Part shown: one piece after another, positions 25,350 through 39,647 of the stretch
Numbering within the stretch: the first letter of the stretch is position 1
Layout: every line of letters starts with the position of its first letter
NCBI RefSeq assembly: GCF_037975245.1
Contig: NC_092565.1
Span: 6,564,999 to 6,628,998 of the forward strand
Origin: Apostichopus japonicus
Taxonomy: Eukaryota; Echinodermata; Holothuroidea; Aspidochirotida; Stichopodidae
Direction of reading: 5' to 3'
Length of the DNA: 64,000 bases
The notes under the pieces: generated by a model
What the model saw: only the letters and a program-made list of their open reading frames with translations
What the model was told of the DNA's origin: nothing
Databases searched by the model: none
Program-made: the position numbers and the translations under genes

Positions 25350-25790
25350 GACGCAATCAGGGGCTGAAGGCAATCGGGGGTTGGCTGCAGTCGGGGGGTT
25401 AACTGCAACCAGAGATTGACGGCATTAAGGGACTGACGGCAAACAGGGGCTGACGGTAATCAGAGACTTATGGCAATTAAGGGCTGACGGCAATCAGGGG
25501 GCTGATGGCAGTCAGAGGCTGATGCCGTCAAAGGCCGACGGGCAATTAGGGAGCAACGGTAATGAAGGTTTCACGCCATCAGAGGCTGACGGCAATTAGG
25601 GATTGGCTGCAGCAATCAGGGGTTGACTGCGGCGACAAGGACTGACGGAATTCAGGGAGCGACGGTAATGAGGGACTGTCGACAGCCAGAGAGTGACGAA
25701 AATCAGGGGCTGACGTCAGCTATAGGGATTGATGACCGTCAGGTTTAACGGCAGTCAGGGGCTGACGCCATCAGAGGCTGACTCAGAATT
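25350..25790. repeat. Degenerate minisatellite, GGCAATCAGGGGCTGAC-type unit
   Basis: Roughly twenty imperfect copies of a ~20-bp unit (GGCAATCAGGGGCTGACG consensus by eye) with variants such as GGTAATGAGGGACTG. Frames through it are repeat artefacts. Confidence 0.85.
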
Positions 25791-27880
25791 GGAGAGCACA
25801 TGCCTCCTCCCCGGGAACCTCTTCTCCTCCCCAGTCCACCGCCAGTTCCACCTACCGGCAAAAACTGCATCGCCATTTGTACATTATGGAGAAAGAGTTA
25901 TCCTTGTTTGTCATATCTAACGGAGAGCATTCTTGATATTATCAAAAAAAGGATAAAAAACAATAATGGTATCGTTCTTTTCATTAACCAAAACAAGGGG
26001 CCCTTTTTTAAGTTTTCCTAAAAAGGTAGAATTGGGTGAGGCTTTGCTTTACGATAAAGGGCACTTTCCCATGTTTTCGAAAAGGTAGAGGCTCACGCAG
26101 CCTCCGGTGAAATAGAACCGGATTTATTGCAAATTTAATTGAGTTAATTTTCACTGTGGATTCTACAAAACTTTTCCAAAATCAGTGTTAGGATGTAACG
26201 GTTACCTTGTGTGGAGCCCCAGAAACACAGCCAGATCTACTTCGTCATGTAGCGTGACAAATTGCATCCATATTTAATGAAATCGTGACCTACGCATCAC
26301 TCTCCGATTACAAAGCCATAGAACTCAAAAACAAGACAAACAACAAGTTAGACTGAAATCATCGATCAAAGCAAGGACTTCAAGTGATTCCGTGCGTACC
26401 GAAATAAAAAGAGAGCAAAACCATTAGAAAATGTTTGATCTTATGTCTTTTTTTCAATGTACCACCGGTGTTGTTCGCGCGTCGGGTGAAATATGTCATT
26501 TTAATGATAAAAAACCTCATTATACGAGGTAGACCACGCCTAGATGTGAGTTCAGTAATGAATATGCAACACTCAACAGATACGGTGTCACCGGTGTAAC
26601 ACATGCACACTACTCAAGTATTAGTTTTAGATTCCCCAAATTTAAGTTAAAATGTTGAGTTGGAAGCCACCCGACGTGAAGTTGTTATCCATAAGCCCTT
26701 GTGGGCTTCTCCCACATTCGTGATCTCTTAGCGTCTTAAAAATAACTGCCTCATGCATTGTCTGTATTTATATATTTAGCTCCATGGTCGCGTCAGCAGT
26801 ATTCCGTACCAATAATGATAATGCAATGGTAAGGTATGGATACTGTGCACAATACACACTAATCCTGTTAGATAGTAGTAGTACTGTACTAGTAGCGATT
26901 CCGGTTGTTTACTCCACTTAATTATTCCTCTGCGTTAAGTTTTATCACCGGACATCTATTTTCATATCATAGGACTTTGGAAGCGAGATTATTTATTATT
27001 ACTGAATTAAATATACAATAAAGATGGTAAGGCAGTGTTCCTTGTTTAGCTTCATCGAATGAATGCCAGTAAGAACTTGAGCTTACTGTTACTATTAGGC
27101 CTATACGCGTACTATAGTAACAGTAGCCTAGGTCTTAGTATATATACTATTAGTAGCCTAGTCAGAGATCAGCTGTTTTTGAGCAAGGAGAACTTCGTTG
27201 GTACTGAATATGCATTACAGTGCGTTCTCTCATTGGCTTGTTTAAATCGAGAGGCATGGCGTAACAGAATACATTAATAAAATCTGTCTTCAATGGGTAA
27301 TTTGTTTTTGATACTTTCCATCATTAATTTCTTAATTCATGGAACGTTTTTTTGGCAAAATAAGCTTGGTGAAACTTTCTCATTTTTCATGGTTCGTCAG
27401 ATAAGCAGCTTAAATGTAATTCTTTTTTTTTTCGAAACGCACGGAATCACTTTAAGAGTTTCTATGTCATACTAAGGTTACCAAAGCTCGTATGCTGAAT
27501 TTATATGGGGTGGTGCAATATTTTCTGAAAATGTCGGTCTTTCTACTGCACACCTTCCTGGGAGTAGGGGATATTTGTGTATAATTAAGAGTGCTTAGAT
27601 GCAAGCTGCAACCATATCGATTTTTCGTGTGACATTTTCTTAAGGCCCCAGCAAAACGAAAGACCATTCTCTACACGGGAAAATGGGGACCTTTTAAAAT
27701 CACACGTCACATCCATTTTCAACCCCCCCCACCCCCCCCCCCCGTGGTACGAGCCTGTCACCCTCTTAGATTTTACCGTGCCATGCAGTCATTACAAATG
27801 ACTGCGCCCATATGAAGTTATATCGACTCGCCTCTTAAAATATCAGTAACGCAATGTCTTATCGGGATCGGAAGTCGGCG
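25791..27880. other. No established gene
   Basis: A 49-nt stretch at 26780-26828 (+) lies between TATATATTTAG and an ATG/GTAAGG donor and encodes SMVASAVFRTNNDNAM. It is a possible exon but has no partner. Long C runs occur at 27721-27745. Confidence 0.35.
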
Positions 27881-27885
27881 ATTTT

Positions 27886-27960
27886 TCATTGAGCAAAGGC
27901 GGAGTCGAACGTGTATCCCCGAATCACGTCTACGGCAGGCCAACTGAGCCATAATGGACG
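27886..27960 (-). repeat. tRNA-like sequence (tRNA pseudogene or SINE head)
   Basis: On the minus strand TGGCTCAGTTGGCC matches a tRNA A box and CGTTCGACTCC resembles a B box at the normal distance. The T stem flanking TTCGACT does not pair and the acceptor stem is only partly complementary (CATT/AATG). A functional tRNA is therefore unlikely. Confidence 0.4.
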
Positions 27961-28323
27961 TCTTTGTACGTGTGTTCGAAACAACCAATCAGTTTACATA
28001 TTCGTCGTCGAAGTTCGACAACGCCTATAAAAGTTTTCGAGCAAGCGTCACAGAAATGCGGCGACGATCCAATTAATTGCTGTCATAAGGCCTACTGTTA
28101 ACGTCGAAACGCGCTCTAGCCAATGAAAATCGCGTGTATATAGCAAACTCTGCGTATGACCTCAGACATATAAAAAGGTAACAAACTCATGGTGATAACC
28201 GTATCACCGCTGGCCGATACAGCTGTGAATTATATCAGCATATAGCCTAACCATAATTTATTACAATAAACATCCAAACATTTGGCACATACTGTGGTAC
28301 ATTCTATAGCATAACGTAGTATG

Positions 28324-28349
28324 ACCATGGAGGTTTTTACCTCCATGGT
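28324..28349. repeat. Perfect hairpin, 11-bp arms
   Basis: ACCATGGAGGT and ACCTCCATGGT are exact inverse complements separated by TTTT. It could form a small stem-loop. It lies between two related segments that both begin with ATAGCCTAACC. Confidence 0.7.
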
Positions 28350-29127
28350 ATGACGCGGACGGCCTGCAACAGCTAGCATATTTTTATATAGCCAATAGCC
28401 TAACCAGAGCCTATTATAACAACAAGCATATAGCCGCCGGTGTATACACCTGTACATACACATGCCCATAGCCTTACCATCACTTATAATGCTGGTGAGA
28501 TTAACAGCACATCTACTTCGTTGAAGATATAACAGACCCCCAAAAATTAAAAAAAAACACAGCAGATGAGATATAATTAAATAAACAAATAAATAAGTCG
28601 TAAAAATTTATGTTTCATCCGACAGAGAGTGAGCTTTATAGTAGGCCTTTATAGCCTATCTTCGTTTCCTCAATCAAACAGCAATGTGGGTTACGCTAAT
28701 GCTATAAGTTAGAATTGTGCAATTGCCTAATGTTAATATTGATCTTTTATCGGGAGAGTAGTAACTAGGTTGGGGTTTTCCCTCAATCCTTACCGAGTTT
28801 TCTACTTAAACGTGACAATTTACCAATTTTATAGACGACCAGTCCACCCTGAAGTATCTTCTTCATCTTTTTTGACGAGATTTTGAAGTCTCTTAAAAGT
28901 CAAACATTCCTTCGGGGAGTATGATTTGTTTTCTTGGCGTATAGTTTTTCATCCGATTTTTGTTATAGTAATAACTACACAAGCCATATACGTGACCATC
29001 GATCAGGTGTAACAAGAATCTAGCCTGCCTGTATAGGAATTGATCGTTTTTTTATTTTCACTCCTTGGTAACCATGCAGTTTGATATTTTGCCTAATGGG
29101 AGAAAACCCGTCAAACATGTACCTTAC

Positions 29128-29299
29128 CGCATTCTGTCTCTCTCTCTCTACCATCACTGCTTCTCTCTTTTATCACAAAACGAAAGGGGCTGTTTCTCAT
29201 GAGGTAAATGAAATTAACAAATTCCTGAGAGGGTGATGAACCGTTCCGACTCGAATCAAATGTGTAGCATGAAGCTGAGCGATTGAGATGTACGCACAT
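29128..29299 (-). CDS. Candidate first coding exon, unknown protein
   Basis: An ATG at 29299 (minus) opens 57 codons ending in a good donor, ATGCG/GTAAGGTAC, in phase 1. The sequence is Ser- and Arg-rich (for example SSRNGSSPSQEFVNFIYLMR) with no signal peptide. A TATA-like TATATATTC lies about 40 bases upstream. The 3' part of the stretch is a GAGAGA-rich purine tract, which is also typical of untranslated leaders. It could be a 5' UTR exon or chance. Confidence 0.3.
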
Positions 29300-30403
29300 G
29301 CACGCTCTGTGATTAAAAAGAGAAGAAGAATATATAGATAGGAAATATTTGATATATAAGGAATAACCCCAGAGAAAAGCGTTTGTAAAATTGCTGTAAT
29401 TAATTTGAGCTTATTGGATAGAACTGTCCGAAAGCCTGGACATTTGAAATCCCGTTTTTCGTAAGAGAAATATAAGAAGAGAGAGAAGAGCTCTGCACAG
29501 ATATAAATTCAATATTTCATTTTGGTTTCATTATCATTAATTATTTGAGATGGCATTAGGTTGTGATATTGGCTGTCAATATCAATATATAGTCACAAAG
29601 TGCAACACCGAGTCAAACTTTTTCATTTTTAGGGGTTTTGCGATGTCATTGCATTGCAAGTGGATGTGTTTACTATAGCAGCTGCATATTAAGTTTGGCA
29701 GTTTTTATTGGGTGGGATATGGACAGGGATATGAGTGGGATACCGGAAGTCAATATAGATAGTGGCGAGATACGCAACACTGAGTCTATAATTTTGATTT
29801 CTACATGTGTATTATCATATATAATTATTATCTTTAATAGGAGCTATTTGTGTTTACCACACAGTACAGCTGTGCATTGTTTTGGAGTTGTAAATAGTAT
29901 TGGGATGAGATATGGGCATGTCTATGAGGGTGATACTGGCTGTTAATATCGATATGGCAAGACAGGCGATCATCTATCAGGTCCAGGTACCGAAGGCCTC
30001 AATTTTCTCTTACACTCTTACAATTTGCCTGCCAACCCTTAAACATTAACATTAATTTTAAAACGCCAGGTGTTACATTACGCAATATTTTATGTTTTTT
30101 ATGCGTTGTACCTGTACCTTTGTATAATATTGCAACTGCATGGCATTTTCTAACTTGAATCTTAACGGATACCATGAACAATTTTGTTTACCAGTTTCAT
30201 TGCCTAGCGATGGAATTTTTCTTTAACCGTTACTAGAGCGTATTGTTTACATGTTATTGTATACCAATTAGGTGAACTTGAAGCACACAGGATTGATGTC
30301 ATATACAGATGCACACTGACAAAACTGTTTCATGATTCCCTGTTACATGAAAATACAATGTTATTCTTCAAACTTTGGGATGTATTAATATACGGATACT
30401 CTT
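29300..30403. other. No established gene; old duplication
   Basis: Between about 29545 and 29990 three diverged segments share GATATTGGCTGTCAATATC, GGGATATGGACAGG and GTCTATGAGGGTGATACTGG type blocks, indicating an old ~200-bp tandem repeat. Confidence 0.4.
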
Positions 30404-30864
30404 CAGACATTAGGTTTGTTTGATACTTTCACACACCCTAAAGCAGACATTAGGTTTGTTTGATACTTTCACACACCCTACAGCAGACATTAGGTTATTG
30501 ATACTTTCACACACCCTAAAGCAGACATTAGGTTGTTTGATAATTTCACACACCTAGAGCAGACATTAGGTTGTTGATACTTTCATACACCCTAAAGCAG
30601 ACATTAGGTTGTTGATACTTTCATACACCCTAAAGCAGACATTAGGTTGTTGATACTTTCTCACAACCTAAAGTAGACATTAGGTTGTTGATACTTTCAC
30701 ACAACCTAAATCAGACATTAGGTTGTTGATACTTTCACACACCCTAAAACAGACATTAGGTTGTTTGATACTTTCATACACCCTAAAGTAGACATTAGGT
30801 TGTTGATACTCTCACACAACCTAAAGCAGACATTAGGTTGTTTGATACTTTCACACACCCTAAA
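30404..30864. repeat. 38-bp minisatellite, 12 copies, with internal inverted repeat
   Basis: Twelve copies of CAGACATTAGGTTGTTGATACTTTCACACACCCTAAA-like units of 36-41 bp. In several units TTAGGTTGT and ACAACCTAA are exact inverse complements about 10 bases apart, so each unit can form a stem-loop. Copies differ by small indels (TTTGTTTG, TTGTTTG, TTGTTG). Confidence 0.92.
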
Positions 30865-32283
<1,419 letters not shown>

Positions 32284-32640
32284 TCCCAGTGGCGTGTGCA
32301 AGAGTGGGGGAGGGGTGGTATGGAACCCACTTCCCATCATTAGTCGGGGGGAAATGGTTCAGTCGGGGGTATTTTTTGGCTTTCATCTGGAGAAGAATTG
32401 GACCACTCCTACGGGTGTTTCCGCAAAGCCTAACGGCTTCAATGACCCCCAGGACAGCAGCCCCAGCCTCCTTTACAACAACCTTGATGCGCCTCTGGCC
32501 CTCCCATGAAGGTTCAGGCCTCTACCTAAGTCAGTCGGGGCAATTTTGGATTTGGTGCCCCCTAATCTTTGAAATCCTTGGCAAGCCCCTGCGTTGGCCT
32601 ATTTCGTTGCTTGAATACGGCGTGATTTCAATCCCGAATC
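32284..32640 (+). repeat. Probable transposon-derived fragment
   Basis: Begins close to CAGTGGCGTG, like the end of the short TIR element at 10207, and continues GC-rich (CCAGGACAGCAGCCCCAGCC, GTCGGGGCAATTTTGG), in sharp contrast to the surrounding AT-rich DNA. It carries a 143-codon open frame without a recognisable domain. No matching right-hand end was found. Confidence 0.35.
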
Positions 32641-32717
32641 TTAGACTCCGTTCAGTTGGTAAGTCCTTTGAACGAACGTTATGTAGTGAAATAAGGTATT
32701 ACGAGAAAATTTGTAAA

Positions 32718-32751
32718 TGAACGAACGAACGAACGAACGAACGAATGAATG
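32718..32751. repeat. (GAAC)n / (GAAT)n tetranucleotide
   Basis: Six GAAC units followed by GAAT units. Confidence 0.9.
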
Positions 32752-35700
32752 AAAATAATTCCAATCCCTAACTAACACTGATCTTATAAGCAGGGTCCGA
32801 GAAAGCATGCTACGCCGGCTATAGCTTTTCTAGGTCTCTGACCTCTCTCTACCTGAGAGATTATGTTTTCTCATGGAAATCAATAGTAAAATACATCGAA
32901 GATAACCGAGTTGAGGTTTACGTTTCAATCATTCTAAATCACTTTTTGGGAAGCAACTACATATAAGACCCCCCCCCCCCCCCAAGGAGAAAATGATCGA
33001 ACGGACAACTGTAATAGACAGGTCATTCGAACGAATCTGTTTTAACACGGTGCCATCTGTCTGGTAAAATAGATACCAAAAGAGGGAAATTGTCCTTTGG
33101 GTACTTTAACATTCTCGTACGTAAAAACTGAAGCCATTCTATATATATATATGTAGAAATAATGTATAAGGTTTATATTGAACTAAAAACACAAACTAAA
33201 ATGAAATGGATGAAGTAAATAATTATGATAATTTAAAAGAAGGGTTCTTTAGAATGGTAACAGATAACGACACAAAATTCGTCTGCTAACAAACCAGATT
33301 AATTAAATTAAGTCTTACTTCTTTATCGACGTAGGAGTAAATTTACGACAGAGGCCAAAATAAAAGCCTGGTCAAGCATATAGAGTTAATATATCGACAG
33401 ATGTGATGAATGAATAAACCAGCGAGAGGATGGGATTGTCCAAAGGAGAAAAGCAAGTGAAACCATCTACAAGTAGACTACAAATTATAAACGTTGACGA
33501 AAACTTGTCGACTTTGTTAACTCTGTTTCGAGATATCGACGTAAGTCCTTGCATATTAATTAATGGTGGTTTCCCACTTTAACCGAGAAAGAAGAATATT
33601 TCAAGCCAAAGCTGTATATATAATCTTCAAAATGTATGACAATGGTTAAATATAGGGTCAATATTTTATGCATAGTTGTTGCAATATTTAAGTTTCTATA
33701 ATCCCTTTCTTAAATTTTGTTATTTCTTGTTATAGTCGTTTGAACTATATATGTTATAGCACGCGAATGCTGTTGTGGTCTTTTTGTATTTTTTTTTTTT
33801 CATTTATGACAATTGCATCGAAGAAGATCTCGTGCAGACGGTACTGAAATAACCACAGAATTTTCACTTAGTGATTCGGTCATATCACTCCCCAGCTGTC
33901 CATTAAAAGTCAGGCTACGTATGTATCCCGCTGTTCTAGAAATCATTCTACATAGTCCTATACTTAATAGTCACATTTGCCTTCTGAAATGTTGCTAATG
34001 GACAATTGTGTAGCGTGAGAGTGTCCAATGAGAATGTATATATTCTTCGTTAAACAGATCATAAACCCAACGCCACAACTGTACCATATACCCTAAAGAG
34101 CTTATAAGTATCCCACCACAACTCCCCGCCCCGGCTCCAAACCAACCAATCTACCCCCCCCCCCCCCCTTTCTGCCAACAAAATGAGATCGTAGCAGATC
34201 GGAGCAAACTAACTTTTCATTAAACATGTCTTCGAAATAATGAAGATGCACACATCACATTACAATCGATTAAATAGTTTTCATAATAACGATAAAATCC
34301 TCCACCCCCCCCCTCCCTCCCCTCCTTGCCCAATAAAAATATAATTAAACTTTATTATACATGGTTTCATGCAAGGCCTATATTAAAAACATATCTGTTA
34401 AACAGCCGTATATATATATCTATATTGTCAGGTATACTAATACATTATGCGTAGGTCTATATTTGTTGTATCCAAATGCATTCATACCATTACACTAATT
34501 TCACTGCTCACAGTGCGTTGCGGTACAGAAGGAAGGGAATATGATATATTCACAGTAGGACTGTAACGATAAATGTTATGAAATGTGCTCCCTGAATTAT
34601 GAACGGGGCCATATTTACCACCCAAAATTGGCCTCTCTGACGCAATTTACTCTTCAGCTATCCACGAGTACTTCCGTGTTGATGACTTTAAGGAAGAGGT
34701 TGCCTCTCGAAAGGGAGGAAGTGTCGGGAGATGGCAAGCCTTCATGATACACTTTATTAAGGATGCTCACGATATGAATGTGGACCCCTTGATTATTTAT
34801 TTTTTCAATATAGTATATAGAATGAACGTTTCAATCTTAAAGCTATATACACTTTGAGTATGTTGACGGGCGGCGGAGTCTAGTGGGGGTGGGGGTGGGG
34901 GGGGGGGGAATCAGCACCGTTATACTTTTGGGAAAATGCTTTTCATAAGTTACAATTGCTCCTTTTCTGTTAATGAAAAATATACCCTTATCCATTTCCT
35001 GTTATTACAAAGTGTTCTTTCGTTGTGTTACTGACTTTAAGAAATGCCTTTTTGTTATTGACATAAAACAAACATTTTTTTGTAATTAAAAGTAAAACAG
35101 GGCTCTTTTTTGTTGACAGGGTTTAGTCAATATACTGGAAGTTTTGGAAGGCGCATCAGAGGGTTCAAATATTCTTGATATAGGGAGTTTTGAGGCAGAA
35201 TGTTTTGGCTTTCCTCGACCCAAATCAAAGTAAAATATCCTCCTCCTTCTCGAAAATAGTTTCCCGCACCCCACCCTAACCCACCACAGCTCACACCCAG
35301 ATTCAATCTTCAGATGTTGCAATATAATATACGAAAGGAATTCACCTCATGATGATTTCCCCCCATTTTCATTAATATTGTGAGACAAAATAATTCCTCT
35401 ATTTAAATTAAGCGAGGTTTAACATTCCAATGGCTTTACAACGCAAAAGCAATTTTTGGTAATCACATGTTTATTTGCTATTGATTGAGTGGTAAACAAC
35501 ATGTGTGTCAACATTACAAAATAATTCAAATAAATGATAAAAATAACGGGAAAATGACAATGCAAGGCAGAGTGCAGCTTTTTTTTTTAAATTCATTGGC
35601 GTTTTGTATGGGCATAGGTTTTTTCTATGACGTCAAGTTACATGATCGTATTTGTCGTATTTGGCTATAGTTGTTAGTTTAAGTAATTTAATTAAGAGTC

Positions 35701-36261
35701 TATGATATTAAGCTTCCAATACCCTATAGAGTAAATCGTTCATTCCTCCTGGATTGGTTGCCTAATTCCGCTATATTTGGAGGAGAAAATGACGAAATTC
35801 CGAAAGGCATTTTCGATCCATAAAAGAGAGTCAAATTACCTTATACCAGGTGGTCGTCAAATGAAATACTATTTGAAATTGTCTCTGGCTTCGATTCGTA
35901 CGTGGTTTTAACATTATTTTGTTTGCAGACAGATAAAGGTGGAACTAAGAAATACTGAATGCTAAATTAACAGCGTTTTGTCGTTTTCGTGTCACGTTGT
36001 ACTTTCTGTAGTATATACGTGTTAAATAAACTCAAGGGTAAAAGTGTAAAGAAGCTAGACTGCTAATAATCTGTAAATATGTACAAATCAAACGCAATCC
36101 TGTAGTAATAATATTTGGGCAAAGTGAAAAACACGTGGTTATGGTGTTCAGGTCTACCGTGTGATTATTCGCACAGCTCAAGGGCACTATATGATTGGCT
36201 ATGGCTCTACTGAATTGGTACTAAATATATTTTCCGTGCGTATATAAATTCTGTAAAATTA
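32752..36261. other. No gene seen
   Basis: AT-rich with long C or G runs at 32969-32986, 34153-34169, 34301-34325 and about 34884-34911, and a TGACGTCA at 35628. No frame with domain content. Confidence 0.5.
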
Positions 36262-36268
36262 TATAATA

Positions 36269-36331
<63 letters not shown>

Positions 36332-36355
36332 CTACATATATATATATATATCAAT
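36262..36355. repeat. (TA)n microsatellite
   Basis: TA run with TCTACATA interruptions. Confidence 0.95.
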
Positions 36356-36639
36356 TATACATTATCTATATTTAACAGTTAGAACAATTCTGCTATAACT
36401 TTGAACAAGATTAGTAATACCCTTTCATATGTGGTAAAAATGTATTACCGCTGGTATTAGTCACAATGGGAGGTCCATGAACTAGTGATGAAAAATTTCA
36501 CACATATAACTCGAATATACGGGTATGAAAAGTAATAGAGATCAATATAATCCCGCGTAGGGGGTATATGAACTGAGATATTTATCTGGGAGAATAAAAG
36601 TACATGTTTCATGATTCAAGTAAATCTAAGGTATGTATG

Positions 36640-36641
<2 letters not shown>

Positions 36642-36716
<75 letters not shown>
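36642..36716. repeat. (TA)n microsatellite, left of SINE remnant
   Basis: Uninterrupted TA run abutting the SINE remnant. Confidence 0.95.
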
Positions 36717-36985
<269 letters not shown>

Positions 36986-38644
36986 GTGTGTACCACTATG
37001 AATGGTGATGAGAAATCAAAGTTCAGCGACAACGCACTGTAGGGTATTGACCTCGCACAAAAATGTATAGTATCAGTCTTGTCGAATCCAACCCGATTGT
37101 ATGTCTCAATTGATATCAATTGCTTTGCCAGGTTACAGGGAATTGGACATGTTTATGACCGGGATGAAAAGCGTCTTTATAAATTCATGATTGTTGTACT
37201 GAAATTTGTTAAGTTACCAGTTCGTTCCTTTGATTGCTTATTGGACAATTCCCTGTAGGTTAAAAGCGTCAGTATGTCAAATAGTCGCTTTACTGTTACA
37301 CACTGTGAGTGCAAAGAAATAGAAGAGAATCAGTCACAAAACCCTATCCATGGAAGACATGTTAGATTTTAAATCCCGTTCTCCTCATCCCTCGATCAAA
37401 ACCTTCATCAATTATGTTTGACATGGAAAAGACCGGGGATTTTCATATATATAATATATTATATAGGCTATATATATATATGAATATATATATATATAGA
37501 TATATATATATAGATATATATAGATATACATTTAAACACATATATAACCAAAGCTATCAATTTCAATTGTGGTCGACAGGAAAGTTGCACACACATAGAT
37601 TCATACCCGCATCATGCTTCATTCATTCTTCACTGTACCGTTCAGCGATAACAGCTTTGTACGCACCAGCGGTAGCGGTGAACAAAATTCTAACTACGGT
37701 ATTGTCTTAATTTCGACTTCTGCATAGTGCAATATATGTATATAAATAAATATACATTTGAGCGCATTTGAGTTAGAACAAATATCAACAAATGTTAATG
37801 TCATGGCATTATATACTACACAGTCATTGCTAGTTTCCACAACTAGCTGTACCGTACGTATAAAGAGTATATTACGTGTTTTGGATGCACAAATCAGGGC
37901 CAGAAAATCGACCAAGTAGTTGTTAATATACCGGAGAGAGCGTTACATTTGTGCATGTATAGACTTGTATTCGTTAGTTTAATAGTGCATTGGACCTTCG
38001 TAAACCACCGTATGTTCGTAAAATTTCACTAACTAGGCGAGAATACAGTAACGTTTACGTGTTGTTCAATTTTACCGATCAGTGTCCAGGACTCTGTATA
38101 TTCTCTGTCACGTCCGGAACAGGCGCGTGTCGTCCGGTTAATCTGTGATGGTTTTAGTCTAAATTTCTTCATTTATATTACAGACGCATGATAGTTTCAG
38201 TACTGTTTATAAATAAAGCCTAGCTTTGGTCTACGTTAAAGGACCAAACGCCGAACTGGCTTATTCGTGACCGAAATAACTTCAAAAGGGTTGCAGTAAC
38301 AAAGACCCCTCCATCGAATATCAACAACTAACTTGTAACTTAACCGCGCACTACAATGACACGTATTTGTATGCAAATCGATTTGTACTTTAAGTCTTGT
38401 ACTTTGTACACTTTGATATAGTGGTACATGAACTAGTACAGAATAATGCATAACGTATACTCGCACACGTATTTAGTGCCTTGTACTCCTACAGTATAGT
38501 ACTCACATCAAAGGGAGTTCTACTCACGCTATAGTACTCGTGCTCTACAAGTCTGGCGTATAGATCAGATAAATAAACAGTCACAATGATATACAATAAT
38601 AGAGAAACAAACTAAGGAATACATATAATGCTATATTATGACGT
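36986..38644. other. No gene seen; TA/TAGA tract
   Basis: Mixed TATAGA repeats at 37441-37535. A TGACGTCA lies at 38639-38646. Nothing exon-like. Confidence 0.5.
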
Positions 38645-38651
38645 CATATAT

Positions 38652-38690
<39 letters not shown>

Positions 38691-38694
38691 AATA

Positions 38695-38882
38695 TATATG
38701 TTGATACTAGTTGAGACTAGTGGAACACTAGTAGTTGTAACTCGGAGTTTCACGCGTTAAGCGATCGTCAGACAACTCAATATTGTTTTTTTTATTGGAG
38801 TTGTCTGACGATCGCTTAACGCGTGAAACTCCGAGTTACTACTACTAGTGTTCCACTAGTCTCAACTAGTATCAACATATAT
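38695..38882. mobile_element. Foldback element: large near-perfect inverted repeat
   Basis: Arms 38695-38778 and 38798-38882 are inverse complements over about 84 bp with one mismatch (AGTTGTAAC against AGTAGTAAC) and a 19-base spacer. The arm contains GATACTAGTTGAGACTAGTG and CACGCGTTAAGCGATCGTCA. The left edge abuts a TA tract at 38645-38700. Such near-identity implies recent formation or continuing correction between arms. It may be a foldback transposon or an inverted duplication; no target duplication identified. Confidence 0.85.
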
Positions 38883-39010
38883 TCCGCTCTGTCCACTGGA
38901 CATAGAGCACTCTGCGCCAAGATAGACGCCAACCAACCAACTCTATATATATATTTATATATATATATACGTATGTGTGTATGTATGTATGTATACATAT
39001 GCCTATACAT

Positions 39011-39330
39011 ATAGATGCTTAAGGGTGGTATAATGTAAGATTTGGACACTAAGCACACATTAACAGTTCACTTTATCCGTCCTACTTGTTTCACGCGGTG
39101 TATTACTCAGCTAGAAAAGCTTATAACATCGAATACGGCAAATATGATATTATTATTGCATGATTCAAGTCCCACGCATGTTATGTGTACCTGTAGTAAA
39201 TGCAAATAAATAGATAATTGCCGATGTCATTAAAAGTGAGTATGTATTTCATTTTATAATCAAACATGATACACCATGCTGACAGACCATCATTTAAAAT
39301 ATATCAATAAATAATACCTATAAAATAAAA

Positions 39331-39412
<82 letters not shown>

Positions 39413-39414
39413 AC

Positions 39415-39445
<31 letters not shown>

Positions 39446-39647
39446 CAAACATACATGTTCATAAATATATATATATATATATATTGTTGTTATTATTATT
39501 GCTATTTAGTATAAATGCCGTATTCGATGTAATAAGCTTGTCTAGCTGAATAATACACCGCGTGAAACAAGTAGGACGGATAATGTGAACTGTTAATATG
39601 TGCTTAGTGTTCAATCCTTACATAATGCCACCCATATAAGCAGCTAT
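39011..39647. mobile_element. 637-bp element with ~132-bp terminal inverted repeats
   Basis: 39011-39142 and 39516-39647 are inverse complements with roughly 85-90 percent identity by eye. Shared blocks include TCCGTCCTACTTGTTTCACG, CGGTGTATTA and ACATCGAATACGGCA. The interior is mostly (TA)n with TATACATA variants, about 39335-39484. There is no coding sequence, so it would be non-autonomous. The outer ends (TAG-TGCTTA) have no obvious known transposon signature. Confidence 0.8.
39335..39484. repeat. (TA)n microsatellite inside the TIR element
   Basis: TA run with ACATA and AAACATACATG interruptions. Confidence 0.95.

Noticed and set aside
27059-27277. 72-codon plus-strand frame with Leu-rich N-terminus
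   Set aside because: The apparent signal peptide comes from low-complexity CTA/TTA triplets; no donor or domain follows.
27886-27960. Functional tRNA gene
   Set aside because: The T stem and acceptor stem do not pair properly; kept only as a tRNA-like remnant.
30404-30864. CRISPR-like array
   Set aside because: Direct repeats with partial dyads, but there are no unique spacers: the whole 38-bp unit repeats. The context is eukaryotic.
32289-32720. 143-codon plus-strand frame
   Set aside because: No recognisable domain. It coincides with a GC-rich, probably transposon-derived segment and is open for compositional reasons.
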